Counted from the first letter of the stretch, positions 17,853-27,567 are shown. The stretch is DNA of 64,000 bases from Tropicibacter sp. Alg240-R139 (GCF_900537075.1 NZ_UNRA01000002.1:545249-609248), one strand, 5' to 3'. Numbers and translations: made by a program. Notes: generated by a model from the letters alone, not told the origin.

Positions 17853-18812
17853 ATGACCGACGCAAGCATCAACGCCAGCACCCAGAGCCAGACACAAGGC
17901 TATGAGGATGAGGCCAGCTTTGGCGACTATTTCGCGCTGCTCAAGCCGCGTGTGATGTCTCTGGTCGTGTTCACAGCCTTTGTTGGCTTGGTGGCTGCCC
18001 CTGTATCGGTGCACCCGGTTGTGGGTTTCTGCGCGATCCTGTTCATCGCCATCGGTGGTGGCGCGTCCGGCGCCCTGAATATGTGGTGGGATGCGGACAT
18101 CGACCGCATCATGAAACGCACCAAGGGCCGCCCGATTCCATCCGGCAAAGTGCAGGAAGGCGAGGCGCTGAGCCTGGGCCTGGCACTGTCGGGCATGTCG
18201 GTGATCATGCTGGCGCTGGCGACAAACCTGTTTGCTGGTCTGTTCCTAGCCTTCACCATTTTTTTCTATGTCGTCATTTACTCGATGTGGCTGAAACGCT
18301 CCACGCCGCAGAACATCGTGATCGGCGGCGCTGCGGGTGCCTTCCCGCCCGTGATCGGCTGGATTGCGGCAACCGGGTCGATGGCGGTCGAGCCTTGGCT
18401 GATGTTTGCGTTGGTGTTCATGTGGACCCCGCCGCATTTCTGGGCCTTGGCGCTGTTCATGCGCTCGGACTATGATGATGCAGGCGTTCCGATGCTGACC
18501 GTGACTCACGGTCGCCGTGCCACCCGAGTACATATTCTAATCTACACCGCCCTGCTGGCGCTGCTGGCTGTCGGCGCGTCTTTCTCGGACATCGGCGGCC
18601 CGATCTACCTGACCGTGGCCGTAGTGCTGAACGCTATGTTCCTACACGGCGCCTGGAAGATATCACGCCGGAACGAAGATGATTCCGAAGCCGACAATTT
18701 CAAGGTCGAGCGCAGCTTCTTCAAGCTCTCTCTGTTGTATCTGTTCCTGCACTTTGGCGCGATTCTGGCCGAAGCTGTCCTGAAGCCCTACGGTCTGGGA
18801 GGCTGGTCATGA
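17853..18812 (+). CDS. ctaB: Protoheme IX farnesyltransferase (haem O synthase)
   Basis: Membrane UbiA-type prenyltransferase that adds farnesyl to haem B, giving haem O for the oxidase. 319 residues with about eight membrane helices and the Asp-rich prenyl-diphosphate motif NMWWDADIDRIMKRTKGRPIPSG. The conserved second loop reads MWTPPHFWALALFMRSDYDDAGVPML. A GAAGGA site precedes the ATG. The stop overlaps the start of the next small gene (ATGA), so the two are translationally coupled. Confidence 0.96.
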   Translation: MTDASINASTQSQTQGYEDEASFGDYFALLKPRVMSLVVFTAFVGLVAAPVSVHPVVGFCAILFIAIGGGASGALNMWWDADIDRIMKRTKGRPIPSGKVQEGEALSLGLALSGMSVIMLALATNLFAGLFLAFTIFFYVVIYSMWLKRSTPQNIVIGGAAGAFPPVIGWIAATGSMAVEPWLMFALVFMWTPPHFWALALFMRSDYDDAGVPMLTVTHGRRATRVHILIYTALLALLAVGASFSDIGGPIYLTVAVVLNAMFLHGAWKISRRNEDDSEADNFKVERSFFKLSLLYLFLHFGAILAEAVLKPYGLGGWS

Positions 18813-18973
18813 GCCTGCGCAAAGAACATGAACTGCACGGCCGCCGCTATGGCCGCAATCTGGGTGTGGGCCTGACGCTTGCCGCCTTCATCGTGATCGT
18901 ATTCAGCTTGACAATCGTCAAGGTATCGCGCGGCGATTTTCAGGTGGTGCCGAGCGAACAGGTGCAGAACTGA
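18809..18973 (+). CDS. CoxF-like small membrane protein of the oxidase cluster
   Basis: 54 residues: MSLRKEHELHGRRYGRNLG followed by one membrane helix (VGLTLAAFIVIVFSLTIVKV) and a short polar tail ending SEQVQN. It overlaps both neighbours by 4 and 1 bases (ATGA; TGATG), so it is certainly read as part of the ctaB-ctaG transcript. Small single-helix proteins at this place occur in alphaproteobacterial cox operons and are often called CoxF; a biochemical role is not established to my knowledge. Confidence 0.85.
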   Translation: MSLRKEHELHGRRYGRNLGVGLTLAAFIVIVFSLTIVKVSRGDFQVVPSEQVQN

Positions 18974-19548
18974 TGGCGATGAGTGGTCCGCAGAAAACGG
19001 TGATGCAGACCGTCGGCGTGGTTGTCCTGATGGGCGGCCTGGCCTGGGCGTCAGTGCCGTTTTACGACTGGTTTTGCCGGGTCACTGGCTTTGGCGGCGT
19101 GACGGGTGTGGCCCAAACCGGGTCAGACACCATTCTGGACCAGACCATCAAGATCCGTTTTGACGCCTCCAAAGACCGCGACATGCCGTGGGAATTCAAG
19201 CCGGTCGAACGCACCATGGAGGTGCGCATCGGCGAAACCGGGCTGGCGTTCTATGAGGCCTACAACCCAACCGACCGCCCCGTTGCAGGGCAGGCGTCCT
19301 ACAACGTGACGCCTTATGCAGCGGGTGGGTACTTTGACAAGATTCAGTGCTTTTGTTTTGAGGAGCAGGTGCTGCAACCGGGTGAACGGGTGCAAATGCC
19401 CGTGACCTTTTTTGTCGATCCTGAAATCGTCGAGGATCGAGAAGCCAAGTATGTTCATACGATCACGTTATCGTATACATTCCACGAAATTGATCTGCCC
19501 GAGGGCTATGCCGCCCTTGATACAAAAGCAGACATGAACACGAACTAA
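18973..19548 (+). CDS. ctaG: Cytochrome c oxidase assembly protein CtaG (Cox11)
   Basis: Copper chaperone that delivers CuB to subunit I. 191 residues: one N-terminal membrane helix (VGVVVLMGGLAWASVPFYDWFC) then an immunoglobulin-like periplasmic domain. The copper-binding CFCF motif is in FDKIQCFCFEEQ, and the conserved LQPGERVQMPVTFFVDPEI follows. It overlaps the preceding small gene by one base and ends 23 bp before ctaE. Length is normal. Confidence 0.96.
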   Translation: MAMSGPQKTVMQTVGVVVLMGGLAWASVPFYDWFCRVTGFGGVTGVAQTGSDTILDQTIKIRFDASKDRDMPWEFKPVERTMEVRIGETGLAFYEAYNPTDRPVAGQASYNVTPYAAGGYFDKIQCFCFEEQVLQPGERVQMPVTFFVDPEIVEDREAKYVHTITLSYTFHEIDLPEGYAALDTKADMNTN

Positions 19549-19571
19549 GCCGGTAGGTGAGGGACACTGAA

Positions 19572-20384
19572 ATGGCACACGCTAAAAACCACGATTATCA
19601 TATTCTACCGCCTTCGGTCCTGCCTCTTCTGGGCGCGATCGGTGGCTTTATCATGCTGTTCGGCGCCGTACTGTGGATGCACGACATCACGCCTTACATG
19701 TTCTGGATTGGCCTGGTGCTGGTGCTTTACACAATGTTCGACTGGTGGTCCAAAGTTGTGGTTGAAAGCCGCGTAGGCGATCACACCGCAGTTGTCCGCA
19801 TCGGTCTGCGTTATGGCTTCATCCTGTTCGTGATGTCCGAAATCATGTTCTTCTTCGCGTGGTTCTGGTCGTTCTTCAAACATGCCATGTACCCGATGCA
19901 GGACTACATCGGCACCGAATACGTGCAGCCCAACATCCACGTGGTCGACGCTTTCCACCTGCCGCTGATCAACACCGTTGTTCTGCTGCTGTCGGGCTGT
20001 GCCGTGACCTGGGCACACCACGCTCTGGTGCATGAAAACGACCGCAAGGCGCTGATCCAAGGGCTGGCCATTGGCATTATCCTGGGCATCGCGTTCACCG
20101 CGCTGCAAGCGTTCGAATACTATGAGCTGCTGGCGCACGAAGGCTGGAAGTTCGGCGACGACATCTTCTATTCGAACTTTTTCATGGCCACCGGTTTCCA
20201 CGGCTTCCATGTTCTGATCGGGACCGTGTTCCTGACCGTCTGCTTGCTGCGCGCCATGAAGGGTGACTTCACCCCCGAGCAACACGTCGGGTTCGAGGCC
20301 GCCGCCTGGTACTGGCACTTTGTTGACGTTGTCTGGCTGTTCCTGTTCTTCGCCGTCTACCTCTGGGGCCAGTCGGTTCTGTAA
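19572..20384 (+). CDS. ctaE: Cytochrome c oxidase subunit III
   Basis: 270-residue polytopic subunit III with seven membrane helices, typical of aa3 oxidases. Conserved segments include [37 protein letters not shown]-type helix 4 (seen as [16 protein letters not shown]) and the final [24 protein letters not shown] 19572 follows a GGTGAGGGA site; the frame could extend 15 bases to a GTG but without a better site. A strong terminator follows. Confidence 0.96.
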   Translation: MAHAKNHDYHILPPSVLPLLGAIGGFIMLFGAVLWMHDITPYMFWIGLVLVLYTMFDWWSKVVVESRVGDHTAVVRIGLRYGFILFVMSEIMFFFAWFWSFFKHAMYPMQDYIGTEYVQPNIHVVDAFHLPLINTVVLLLSGCAVTWAHHALVHENDRKALIQGLAIGIILGIAFTALQAFEYYELLAHEGWKFGDDIFYSNFFMATGFHGFHVLIGTVFLTVCLLRAMKGDFTPEQHVGFEAAAWYWHFVDVVWLFLFFAVYLWGQSVL

Positions 20385-20432
20385 TTAGGGGCGTCGAGCG
20401 GTTGCAAAACGGCTGACAACACGTAACAAGCA

Positions 20433-20463
20433 CAGCGCGCGGGCAAGTCCCGGGCGCTGTTTT
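20433..20463 (+). terminator. Intrinsic terminator after ctaE
   Basis: Arms 20433-20443 and 20449-20459 form an 11-bp stem with one mismatch and a five-base loop, followed by TTTT. It separates ctaE from surf1, which starts 32 bases later. Confidence 0.85.
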
Positions 20464-20495
20464 CGTATCACCACCACGCGCGTACAGGGCACATC

Positions 20496-21164
20496 ATGGG
20501 CCGTTTCCTCTTTCTGCTGATCATCGTGGTCGCTGGCCTTGGCGTCTTGCTGTATCTGGGCGCATGGCAGGTGCAGCGCCTGGCGTGGAAAGAGGGCGTG
20601 CTGGCCGAGATTGAGGCGCGCATTGCCGCTGATCCCGTGGCCGTGCCCGACCAAATCGACCGCGAGCGTGACCGTTATCTGCCCGTCACCGTGACGGGCG
20701 AGATGCTGCCGGGGGAAATCCACGTTCTGGTCTCAGTTAAACGCGTCGGACCCGGCTATCGCATCCTTGCGCCCTTTGATAACGGCACAAGTGTGATCAT
20801 GATCGACCGCGGCTTTGTCCCGCTTGAGGACAAGAACACTCTGCGAACCCTTGGCCCCATGACCATCACCGGAAACCTTCATTGGCCGCAAGAGATCGAC
20901 GATTACACACCCGATCCGGACGTGGAAAAAAACATTTGGTTCGCGCGCGAGGTCGACATGACCTCGGCCGTATTGGGCACCGATCCGATCCTTTTGATCG
21001 CGCGGTCCAAAACCGACCCCAATGTGACGCCCTTGCCTGTCGACACCAGCGGCATTCCCAACGATCACTTGCAATATGCAGTTACATGGTTTGGCCTGGC
21101 CCTTGCCTGGGCCGCCATGAGCGCATTTTTCCTGTGGCGCACCCGCGCCCGAACTGAGAGCTAG
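20496..21164 (+). CDS. SURF1-family oxidase assembly protein
   Basis: SURF1 proteins help insert haem A into subunit I. 222 residues with an N-terminal helix (FLFLLIIVVAGLGVLLYLGAWQ), the conserved LGAWQVQRLAWKE motif, a periplasmic domain (GPGYRILAPFDNGTSVIMIDRGFVP) and a C-terminal helix (YAVTWFGLALAWAAMSAFFL). An AGGGCA site precedes ATG. It lies between the ctaE terminator and thrC, six bp from the latter, so thrC is probably co-transcribed. Confidence 0.93.
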   Translation: MGRFLFLLIIVVAGLGVLLYLGAWQVQRLAWKEGVLAEIEARIAADPVAVPDQIDRERDRYLPVTVTGEMLPGEIHVLVSVKRVGPGYRILAPFDNGTSVIMIDRGFVPLEDKNTLRTLGPMTITGNLHWPQEIDDYTPDPDVEKNIWFAREVDMTSAVLGTDPILLIARSKTDPNVTPLPVDTSGIPNDHLQYAVTWFGLALAWAAMSAFFLWRTRARTES

Positions 21165-21170
21165 AGAGCG

Positions 21171-22562
21171 ATGAAATACATCTCGACCCGCGGCCAAGCG
21201 CCCGAACTGACTTTCGAAGAGGCCATGCTGACGGGCCTGGCGCGGGACGGCGGCCTGTATGTGCCGGCCGACATTCCGACGATGAGCCATGACGAAATCG
21301 CCGACCTAGCGGGCAAATCTTATGAAGAGGTCGCCTATCGCGTCATGCGCCCCTTTGTGGGCGACAGCTTCTCGGATCAGGAATTCCGCGCCATCATCGA
21401 CCGCGCCTATGCCGTCTTTGGCCATGATGCCCGCGCACCCTTGGTGCAGCTGAACGAGAACCATTACCTGCTAGAGTTGTTCCACGGCCCCACGTTGGCG
21501 TTCAAAGACTTCGCCATGCAGCTGATCGGCCAGCTGTTCCAGGTGGCCCTCAAACGCCGTAATGACCGCGTGACTATCGTGGGCGCGACCTCGGGCGACA
21601 CCGGCTCGGCCGCGATGGAGGCGTTCAAGGGCCTCGACGCGGTCGACGTCTTCATCCTTTTCCCCGATGGCCGCGTGTCCGAAGTGCAGCGCCGCCAGAT
21701 GACCACGCCGCCAGAGGCCAACGTGCATGCGCTGGCGCTGGATGGAGATTTCGACGACTGCCAGTCTGCGGTCAAAGAGATGTTCAACGATTTCGACTTC
21801 CGCGATGGCGTCAAGCTGGCGGGCGTGAACTCGATCAACATCGCCCGCGTTCTGGCGCAGGTCGTCTATTACTTCACCTCCGCCGTCTCGCTGGGTGCGC
21901 CACACCGCAAAGTCAGCTTTACCGTGCCAACGGGCAACTTTGGCGACATCTTTGCGGGCTTCATCGCCAAGCAGATGGGCCTGCCGATCGACCGTTTGGT
22001 CGTGGCGACCAATCAGAACGACATCCTGCACCGCTGCCTGAGCGGGCAGGGCTATCACAAGGGCGAGACGATTCCGTCGATCAGCCCCTCGATGGACATT
22101 CAGGTCAGCTCAAATTTCGAACGCGCGCTCTACTTTGCTTATGACCGCGACGGCAGTGCCGTGGCGCAGCTAATGGATGAACTAAAATCCGGTGGCGGGT
22201 TCGAAGTCAGCCAAGGCGCGATGGAAGCGTTGGGCGAGCAATACGACTCAGGCCGCGTCAGCGAGGACGAGACACTGGCGACGATCAAATCGACATTGGC
22301 GTCAAGTGGTGAGCTGCTTTGCCCGCACTCGGCTGTTGGTGTGATGGTGGGTGAAGCGCAGCGCGACACCGCCACTCCGATGATCACCCTTGCCACAGCA
22401 CACCCTGCCAAATTCCCGGCAGCGGTTGAGAAGGCAAGCGATGTACATCCGCCTCTTCCCTCTCGCATGTCTGATCTATATGAACGCTCGGAACGGATGA
22501 CCCGCGTTGCCAATGATCTGGGCGTCCTGCAATCCCATATCAAAGAGCATATCGCCAAGTGA
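21171..22562 (+). CDS. thrC: Threonine synthase
   Basis: PLP enzyme converting O-phosphohomoserine to threonine. 463 residues: N-terminal MKYISTRGQAPELTFEEAMLTGLARDGGLYVP, PLP lysine in GPTLAFKDFAMQ, phosphate loop VGATSGDTGSAAMEAF, and GNFGDIFAGFIAKQMGLP. The family length (about 460) and fold-type II motifs agree. It lies six bp after surf1, and its TGA overlaps the GTG start of the M16 peptidase gene. The mix of oxidase assembly and threonine genes is a conserved positional link, not a functional one (inference). Confidence 0.96.
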   Translation: MKYISTRGQAPELTFEEAMLTGLARDGGLYVPADIPTMSHDEIADLAGKSYEEVAYRVMRPFVGDSFSDQEFRAIIDRAYAVFGHDARAPLVQLNENHYLLELFHGPTLAFKDFAMQLIGQLFQVALKRRNDRVTIVGATSGDTGSAAMEAFKGLDAVDVFILFPDGRVSEVQRRQMTTPPEANVHALALDGDFDDCQSAVKEMFNDFDFRDGVKLAGVNSINIARVLAQVVYYFTSAVSLGAPHRKVSFTVPTGNFGDIFAGFIAKQMGLPIDRLVVATNQNDILHRCLSGQGYHKGETIPSISPSMDIQVSSNFERALYFAYDRDGSAVAQLMDELKSGGGFEVSQGAMEALGEQYDSGRVSEDETLATIKSTLASSGELLCPHSAVGVMVGEAQRDTATPMITLATAHPAKFPAAVEKASDVHPPLPSRMSDLYERSERMTRVANDLGVLQSHIKEHIAK

Positions 22563-23821
22563 CAGTAAGACAGGATCAGCTGAGCAACGGTTTCCGGATC
22601 GTCAGCGAACACATGCCGGGGCTGCAATCAGCCTCGATCGGGATCTGGGTGTCAGCCGGCGCCCGCCATGAACGCATCGAGCAGAACGGCATCGCGCATT
22701 TCCTTGAGCATATGGCGTTCAAGGGCACGCAGCGGCGCAGTGCCTTGCAAATCGCCGAGGCTATCGAGGATGTGGGCGGCTACATCAACGCTTACACCTC
22801 TCGCGAGGTGACCGCGTATTACGCCCGTGTGCTCAAGGCGGATGTGCCGTTGGCGATGGACGTGATCGGAGACATCGTGATGAACCCGATCTTTGACCCC
22901 AAAGAGATCGAGATCGAACGCGGTGTGATCCTGCAGGAAATCGGTCAGGCGGCGGATACGCCAGACGATGTGATCTTTGACTGGCTGCAGGAGGAAAGCT
23001 ATCGCGACCAACCCCTGGGCCGGACCATCCTTGGCCCGACCGAGCGGGTGAGCAATTTCACCCGCGAGGATCTGTCGGGCTTTGTCGCCGAGCATTATGG
23101 CCCCGAGCAGATGATCCTGTCCGCAGCTGGTGCCGTGGACCACGACATGCTTGTGAAACTGGCCACCGAAATGTTCGGCCACCTACAGCCCCGCAAGGGT
23201 TTGATCGCCGATGCCGCGCGGTTCACCGGCGGCGAAGCGCGCCAGCTCAAGGATCTGGAGCAGGCTCATTTTGCGCTGGCGCTGGAAAGCCCCGGCTACC
23301 GCGACGACCAAATCTACACCGCGCAGATCTATTCCAGCGCGCTTGGTGGTGGCATGTCGTCCCGTCTGTTCCAAGAGGTCCGCGAAACCCGCGGTCTTTG
23401 CTATACGATCTTTGCCCAGACCGGCGCTTACGCCGACACCGGCGCCACGACAATCTATGCTGGCACGTCTGGCGAGCAGGTCGCGGAACTGGCAAGTATC
23501 ACCGTTGACGAGATGAAGCGCGCCGCAGATGACATGTCCGATCAGGAAGTCGCCCGTGCGCGTGTTCAGATGAAGGCCGGGATGCTGATGGGGCTGGAAA
23601 GCCCGTCAAACCGCGCCGAACGTCTGGCCCGTCTTGTGCAGATCTGGGATGAAGTGCCTTCGCTTGAAGACACTGTTGCGCACATTGATGCGGTGACAAC
23701 CGAAAATGTTCGTACCTTTGCCGAGCAGATGGCTGTCCGGGCGCCGGCTGCCCTCGCCGTCTATGGCCCGGTCGACGCGGCACCGTCGCTGGAGGAGTTG
23801 CAGCGGAGGCGCGCCGCCTGA
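22559..23821 (+). CDS. M16-family zinc peptidase (mitochondrial processing peptidase type)
   Basis: 420 residues with the inverted zinc motif HFLEHMAFKGT near the N-terminus and the downstream Glu in IERGVILQEIGQA. The C-terminal half carries ALGGGMSSRLFQEVRETRGLCYTI, as in MPP-beta/PqqL-like peptidases. The start is a GTG overlapping the thrC stop; it reads MTVRQDQLSNGFRIVSEHMPG. Cytoplasmic or periplasmic substrate is unknown. Coupling to thrC and the following acetyltransferase by overlapping stops indicates one transcript. Confidence 0.94.
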   Translation: MTVRQDQLSNGFRIVSEHMPGLQSASIGIWVSAGARHERIEQNGIAHFLEHMAFKGTQRRSALQIAEAIEDVGGYINAYTSREVTAYYARVLKADVPLAMDVIGDIVMNPIFDPKEIEIERGVILQEIGQAADTPDDVIFDWLQEESYRDQPLGRTILGPTERVSNFTREDLSGFVAEHYGPEQMILSAAGAVDHDMLVKLATEMFGHLQPRKGLIADAARFTGGEARQLKDLEQAHFALALESPGYRDDQIYTAQIYSSALGGGMSSRLFQEVRETRGLCYTIFAQTGAYADTGATTIYAGTSGEQVAELASITVDEMKRAADDMSDQEVARARVQMKAGMLMGLESPSNRAERLARLVQIWDEVPSLEDTVAHIDAVTTENVRTFAEQMAVRAPAALAVYGPVDAAPSLEELQRRRAA

Positions 23822-24405
23822 TGCTTTTGTCCAAGCGCAAGCTGAAGATCGAGACCGAACGTCTGAGCCTGCGCCCGCCGGTGCACTCTGACTTTCGCGA
23901 ATGGTCTGCCTTGCGCCGGTCAAGCGAAGCTTACCTGACCCCGTGGGAACCCAGTTGGGCCCCCGATCACCTGACCCGCAAGGCCTTTACCAACCGGGTC
24001 TATTGGGCGCAGCGCTCGGTGTCGGGGGGCACCGCGATCCCGCTGTTCCTGTTCCGCCGCGACGATGAACGTCTTTTGGGCGCCATCACGCTGGACAACA
24101 TTCGCCGCGGTCCTGCACAGGCAGGCACGCTTGGCTATTGGACCGGTCAATCCTACGCGCGCAAGGGCTATATGCGCGAAGCCATTGGCGCGATGCTGCA
24201 CTATGCTTTTGCCCGTCTTGATCTCAGCCGGATCGAGGCTGCCTGTTTGCCAGAAAACGCCGCCTCTCGCGGGTTGTTGGAAAGCTCAGGCTTCAAATAC
24301 GAAGGCGTGGCGCAGTCCTATTTGCAGATCGGCGGGCGGTGGCGAACACATGTTCTGTATGCGTCACTGCGCAGCGATCGGCGTGGAAAAACGGACGTGG
24401 GTTGA
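23821..24405 (+). CDS. RimJ/RimL-type GNAT acetyltransferase
   Basis: 194 residues of the Acetyltransf_3 group, which acetylate ribosomal protein N-termini or other amines. Starts MLLSKRKLKIETERLSLRPP; acetyl-CoA loop region GYWTGQSYARKGYMREAIGAMLHYAF; the C-terminal signature is RIEAACLPENAASRGLLESSGFKYEG. Its ATG overlaps the M16 stop by one base. True substrate is not visible. RimJ is the usual automatic name; I leave the symbol blank. Confidence 0.9.
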   Translation: MLLSKRKLKIETERLSLRPPVHSDFREWSALRRSSEAYLTPWEPSWAPDHLTRKAFTNRVYWAQRSVSGGTAIPLFLFRRDDERLLGAITLDNIRRGPAQAGTLGYWTGQSYARKGYMREAIGAMLHYAFARLDLSRIEAACLPENAASRGLLESSGFKYEGVAQSYLQIGGRWRTHVLYASLRSDRRGKTDVG

Positions 24406-24423
24406 TTGGAGTGCTGTCGGATT

Positions 24424-24466
24424 GGGGCGCTGCCCCAAACCCCGGAGTATTTTTGAAAAGATGAAG
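24424..24466 (+). terminator. Hairpin plus conserved T-rich motif after the acetyltransferase gene
   Basis: GGGGC/GCCCC (24424-24428 and 24432-24436) forms a small stem with a 3-base loop, followed by CCCCGGAGTATTTTTG and AAAAGATGAAG. A similar string, GAGTATTTGG then AAAAAGGTGAAG, recurs at 57031-57052. Terminator function is likely but the stem is short. Confidence 0.5.
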
Positions 24467-24506
24467 ATCAGGGTGACTTGAGGCTCATCTGCGCTAAACT
24501 TCGCAC

Positions 24507-25331
24507 ATGCGGTGGATTTTTGCAGGTGTCTTGAGTTTGGTGGCAGCGGCGACGAGCGCGCAGGAGCGGCGCCCGAGCCATTGCATCGCCATCGCAGATG
24601 CCTCGCCCGGCTTTGAATTTCTGCACAAGGCCAGTTGGCAAAAGGCGGTGCCGCAGTTTTCCGTGCGGATCAGCTATATCGCCCATGCGTCATTTCTGTT
24701 GCAGACCCATGGGGGGCTCAGCGCGGTGACTGATTTCACCGGTTTCATCGGCAACGTCGATCTGATCCCGGATGTGGTCACCATGAACCATGCCCATGAA
24801 ACCCATTGGACAGCCTTTCCCGACCCGGCGATCAAACACCCGCTCAACGGCTGGGGGCCCTTTGGCGAGGGGATAGAGCATCACTTGGATCTGGGCGAGA
24901 TGCTGATCCGCAATGTCTCGACCGACATCCGCTCGCAATTCAGCGGGGTCGAACCCAAAGGTAATTCGATCTTTGTTTTCGAGGTCGAGGGGCTCTGCAT
25001 CGGTCATCTTGGCCATCTGCACCACATGCCGAGCAACGAACAATTCGCAGCCCTTGGGCGACTGGATGTGGTGATGGCCGCCGTGGACGGAGGGTCAACA
25101 CTTGCCCTGCCGGAGATGATCAAAGTGATCAACCGGCTCAAATCGTCAATTGTCATTCCCATGCATTGGTTTGGCGATTATACGCTTGGTGCGTTTCTGG
25201 TCGGAATTCGCGAGGAATTCGACGTGCGGCGCGACTGGATAAGCGAGATTGAGGTCTCTTTGGCCACCTTGCCTGACCGCCCTACGGTGATCGTGCTGGA
25301 ACCCAAATACCTGATTGACCCCGAAGATTAA
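24507..25331 (+). CDS. Secreted MBL-fold metallo-hydrolase-like protein
   Basis: 274 residues with a signal peptide (MRWIFAGVLSLVAAATSAQ). The core resembles UlaG-type metallo-beta-lactamase folds: ISYIAHASFLLQTHGGLSAVTDFTGF, then VTMNHAHETHWTAFPDP, IGHLGHLHHMPS, VVMAAVDGG and IVIPMHWFGDY. The metal motif is H-A-H-E-T-H rather than HxHxDH, so the Asp/His pair is altered while other His remain. Activity is likely but unproved. It sits alone after the putative terminator and 15 bp before the FAD oxidase start, so the two may be co-transcribed. Confidence 0.82.
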   Translation: MRWIFAGVLSLVAAATSAQERRPSHCIAIADASPGFEFLHKASWQKAVPQFSVRISYIAHASFLLQTHGGLSAVTDFTGFIGNVDLIPDVVTMNHAHETHWTAFPDPAIKHPLNGWGPFGEGIEHHLDLGEMLIRNVSTDIRSQFSGVEPKGNSIFVFEVEGLCIGHLGHLHHMPSNEQFAALGRLDVVMAAVDGGSTLALPEMIKVINRLKSSIVIPMHWFGDYTLGAFLVGIREEFDVRRDWISEIEVSLATLPDRPTVIVLEPKYLIDPED

Positions 25332-25346
25332 GATTTGAGGACTGGC

Positions 25347-26762
25347 ATGAGACTGAACGCGGCGGACGAGGTATTTGCAACGCGACTGAAAACCCTTGTC
25401 CCCGAGGACGTTCTGCGAACGCCCGAGGCACGCTATGCACAAGATCCCCGTGGTCGGCGGGCAGGGCAAATCGGTGCTCTGGCCTTGCCGCGCGACGTGC
25501 ATCAAGTCTCGACACTGGTGAAGGCCGCAGCCGAGGCGCGCGTGCCAGTGTTGCCCTATGGTGGGGGCACGGGGCTGGTGGGCGGTCAGGTGGCGTGGGA
25601 CGGTCCTGCGCCATTGGTGATCTCACTGGAACGCATGTCCGCGATCCGGGGCGTCTACCCGACCGAGAATGTGCTGGTGGCCGAAGCGGGCGCCGTGCTG
25701 GACGACATTCAAGCGGCTGCCGAAGCAGTTGACCGTCTGTTTCCATTGTCTCTGGCGTCCGAAGGGTCGTGCCGCATCGGCGGTAACCTGGCCACCAACG
25801 CGGGCGGGGTGAATGTCTTGCGTTATGGCAACACGCGCGACCTGTGCCTGGGACTTGAGGCAGTGTTGCCAAACGGCGAGATCTGGAATGGCCTGACTCG
25901 CCTGCGCAAGGACAACACCGGCTATGACCTGCGCAATCTGCTCGTTGGGTCCGAGGGCACACTTGGCATCATCACCGCGGCCGCGGTGAAACTCTCGCCT
26001 GTTCCAGCGGGGCAGGGCACGGCGATGATCGTGGTGTCCTCTGCAGCCGCCGCGTTAGAGCTGCTGGCTTTGGCGCGCTCAATCGTTGGCGACGGCGTCA
26101 GCGCTTTTGAGCTGATCCACCGGCAGGGGCTGGAGTTCCTGACCGAGGTGCTGCCAGACGTCCGCCAACCCTTTGCGGAACCGCCAGAATGGTGCGTTTT
26201 GATCGAACTCGGCCTGGGTGCCGGGCTGGACCCGGGGCAGATGCTGGAGCAGCTGTTTGAGCAGGCGGTCGCGCAAGATTTGGCACTGGACGGCGTGATT
26301 TCCCAGTCACAGGCACAGCGACAGGAGCTCTGGACCGTGCGCGAGCATATCCCAGAGGCCAACCGGCTGATCGGGTCCATCGCCAGCCATGACATTTCTG
26401 TCCCGATTTCACTGATCCCCGAATTTGTAGCTGAGGCGGGTAAACGGATCGCGGCCAATGGTCAGTTCCGGATCAATGCGTTCGGCCACGCTGGCGACGG
26501 CAACCTGCACTACAATATCTTCCCGCCCAAGGGACAGTCGCGCGACGCTTTCAAGCCGATGGCAGCGGACCTGACTCGCATTGTGCATGACCTGGTGCAT
26601 GAAATGGACGGTTCGATCAGTGCCGAGCATGGGATTGGACGGCTTAAGGCCAAGGATTTGGAACGCTATGGCGATCCAACCAAGTTGGCCGCGATGAGGG
26701 CGATCAAGACCGCCCTTGATCCGGCGGGGATCATGAACCCCGGCGCCGTGATGCGCGTCTAA
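25347..26762 (+). CDS. FAD-linked oxidase, D-2-hydroxyacid dehydrogenase type
   Basis: 471 residues of the FAD_binding_4 / FAD-oxidase_C family (GlcD, D-lactate or D-2-hydroxyglutarate dehydrogenases). FAD-binding motif: VLPYGGGTGLVGGQ, SLASEGSCRIGGNLATNAGG, and VGSEGTLGIIT; the C-terminal metal/substrate region reads NAFGHAGDGNLHYNIFPP and ends SISAEHGIGRLKAKDLE. ATG 25347 follows GAGG; an upstream TTG is ignored. Substrate cannot be settled from sequence; the acceptor is likely ETF or quinone as in the family. Confidence 0.92.
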   Translation: MRLNAADEVFATRLKTLVPEDVLRTPEARYAQDPRGRRAGQIGALALPRDVHQVSTLVKAAAEARVPVLPYGGGTGLVGGQVAWDGPAPLVISLERMSAIRGVYPTENVLVAEAGAVLDDIQAAAEAVDRLFPLSLASEGSCRIGGNLATNAGGVNVLRYGNTRDLCLGLEAVLPNGEIWNGLTRLRKDNTGYDLRNLLVGSEGTLGIITAAAVKLSPVPAGQGTAMIVVSSAAAALELLALARSIVGDGVSAFELIHRQGLEFLTEVLPDVRQPFAEPPEWCVLIELGLGAGLDPGQMLEQLFEQAVAQDLALDGVISQSQAQRQELWTVREHIPEANRLIGSIASHDISVPISLIPEFVAEAGKRIAANGQFRINAFGHAGDGNLHYNIFPPKGQSRDAFKPMAADLTRIVHDLVHEMDGSISAEHGIGRLKAKDLERYGDPTKLAAMRAIKTALDPAGIMNPGAVMRV

Positions 26763-27027
26763 GCCCGCTTGTCGGGGCCATTGGCGTCCTAGACCGGGGC
26801 GCCTAGAACCCGCGCATCACCCACCTTGGCCAGAACTTCGACCTGCTGCTCTTGCTGGGGGCGGAATATTCTGCTGCTACATATCCCATCGCCATTGAGG
26901 TCTGCGCATTATGACATCCCGACGCAGACACCCAACGCGTGCCTCAGGCTAAACGAAGATGCACTGGCGTCGAGGGTCGCGATGACAGGCGAGGGATTGG
27001 ATTGTTTCGATGGGACAGATCGCCCAA
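26763..27027. other. Intergenic region, no feature recognised
   Basis: 265 bases between the convergent FAD oxidase and apt. No RNA gene, terminator or open frame that I can support. Confidence 0.4.
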
Positions 27028-27567
27028 TTACTCCCCCTCAAAAGCGCACAGAACGTGGACGTCCATGCCCATGTCTTCCAGCCGCTTGCGACCACCCAGA
27101 TCGGGCAGATCGACGATAAAAGAGCATGACACGATCTCGCCGCCAAGCCGTTCGATAAGCTTGATGCCGGCCTCGGCGGTGCCACCAGTTGCCAGCAGAT
27201 CGTCAACGACCAAGATCTTTTCACCAGGCTGGATGGCGTCATCGTGAATTTCAACGATCGCTTCGCCGTATTCCAGTTTGTAGTCCTGGCTGATTGTGGT
27301 GCCGGGCAGTTTACCCTTTTTACGGATCGGGACAAAGCCGACACTCAGCTGGTGGGCAATGGCCCCACCCAGGATGAAACCGCGTGCTTCAAGCCCTACA
27401 ACTTTGTCGATCCGCTCACCGGCAAAGGGGTGCAGCATCTGGTCGATGGCCATTCGAAACCCGCGCGGGTCCGCGAAAAGCGTTGTTACATCGCGAAACA
27501 TGATCCCTTCGTGGGGAAAATCCACGATGGTGCGAATGTAATCTTGGACGGATGTCTTCTTTGGCAT
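27028..27567 (-). CDS. apt: Adenine phosphoribosyltransferase
   Basis: Purine-salvage enzyme converting adenine plus PRPP to AMP. 179 residues start [34 protein letters not shown]. The base loop is [19 protein letters not shown], and the PRPP motif reads [17 protein letters not shown]. Length and motifs are standard. In the window it stands alone on the minus strand; the 345 bp upstream, shared with the divergent small gene, should hold its promoter. Confidence 0.97.
   Translation of the reverse strand: MPKKTSVQDYIRTIVDFPHEGIMFRDVTTLFADPRGFRMAIDQMLHPFAGERIDKVVGLEARGFILGGAIAHQLSVGFVPIRKKGKLPGTTISQDYKLEYGEAIVEIHDDAIQPGEKILVVDDLLATGGTAEAGIKLIERLGGEIVSCSFIVDLPDLGGRKRLEDMGMDVHVLCAFEGE

Noticed and set aside
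16899-18014. 371-codon frame opposite ctaC
   Set aside because: Antisense shadow of a clear subunit II gene with His/Gln-rich composition typical of such shadows.
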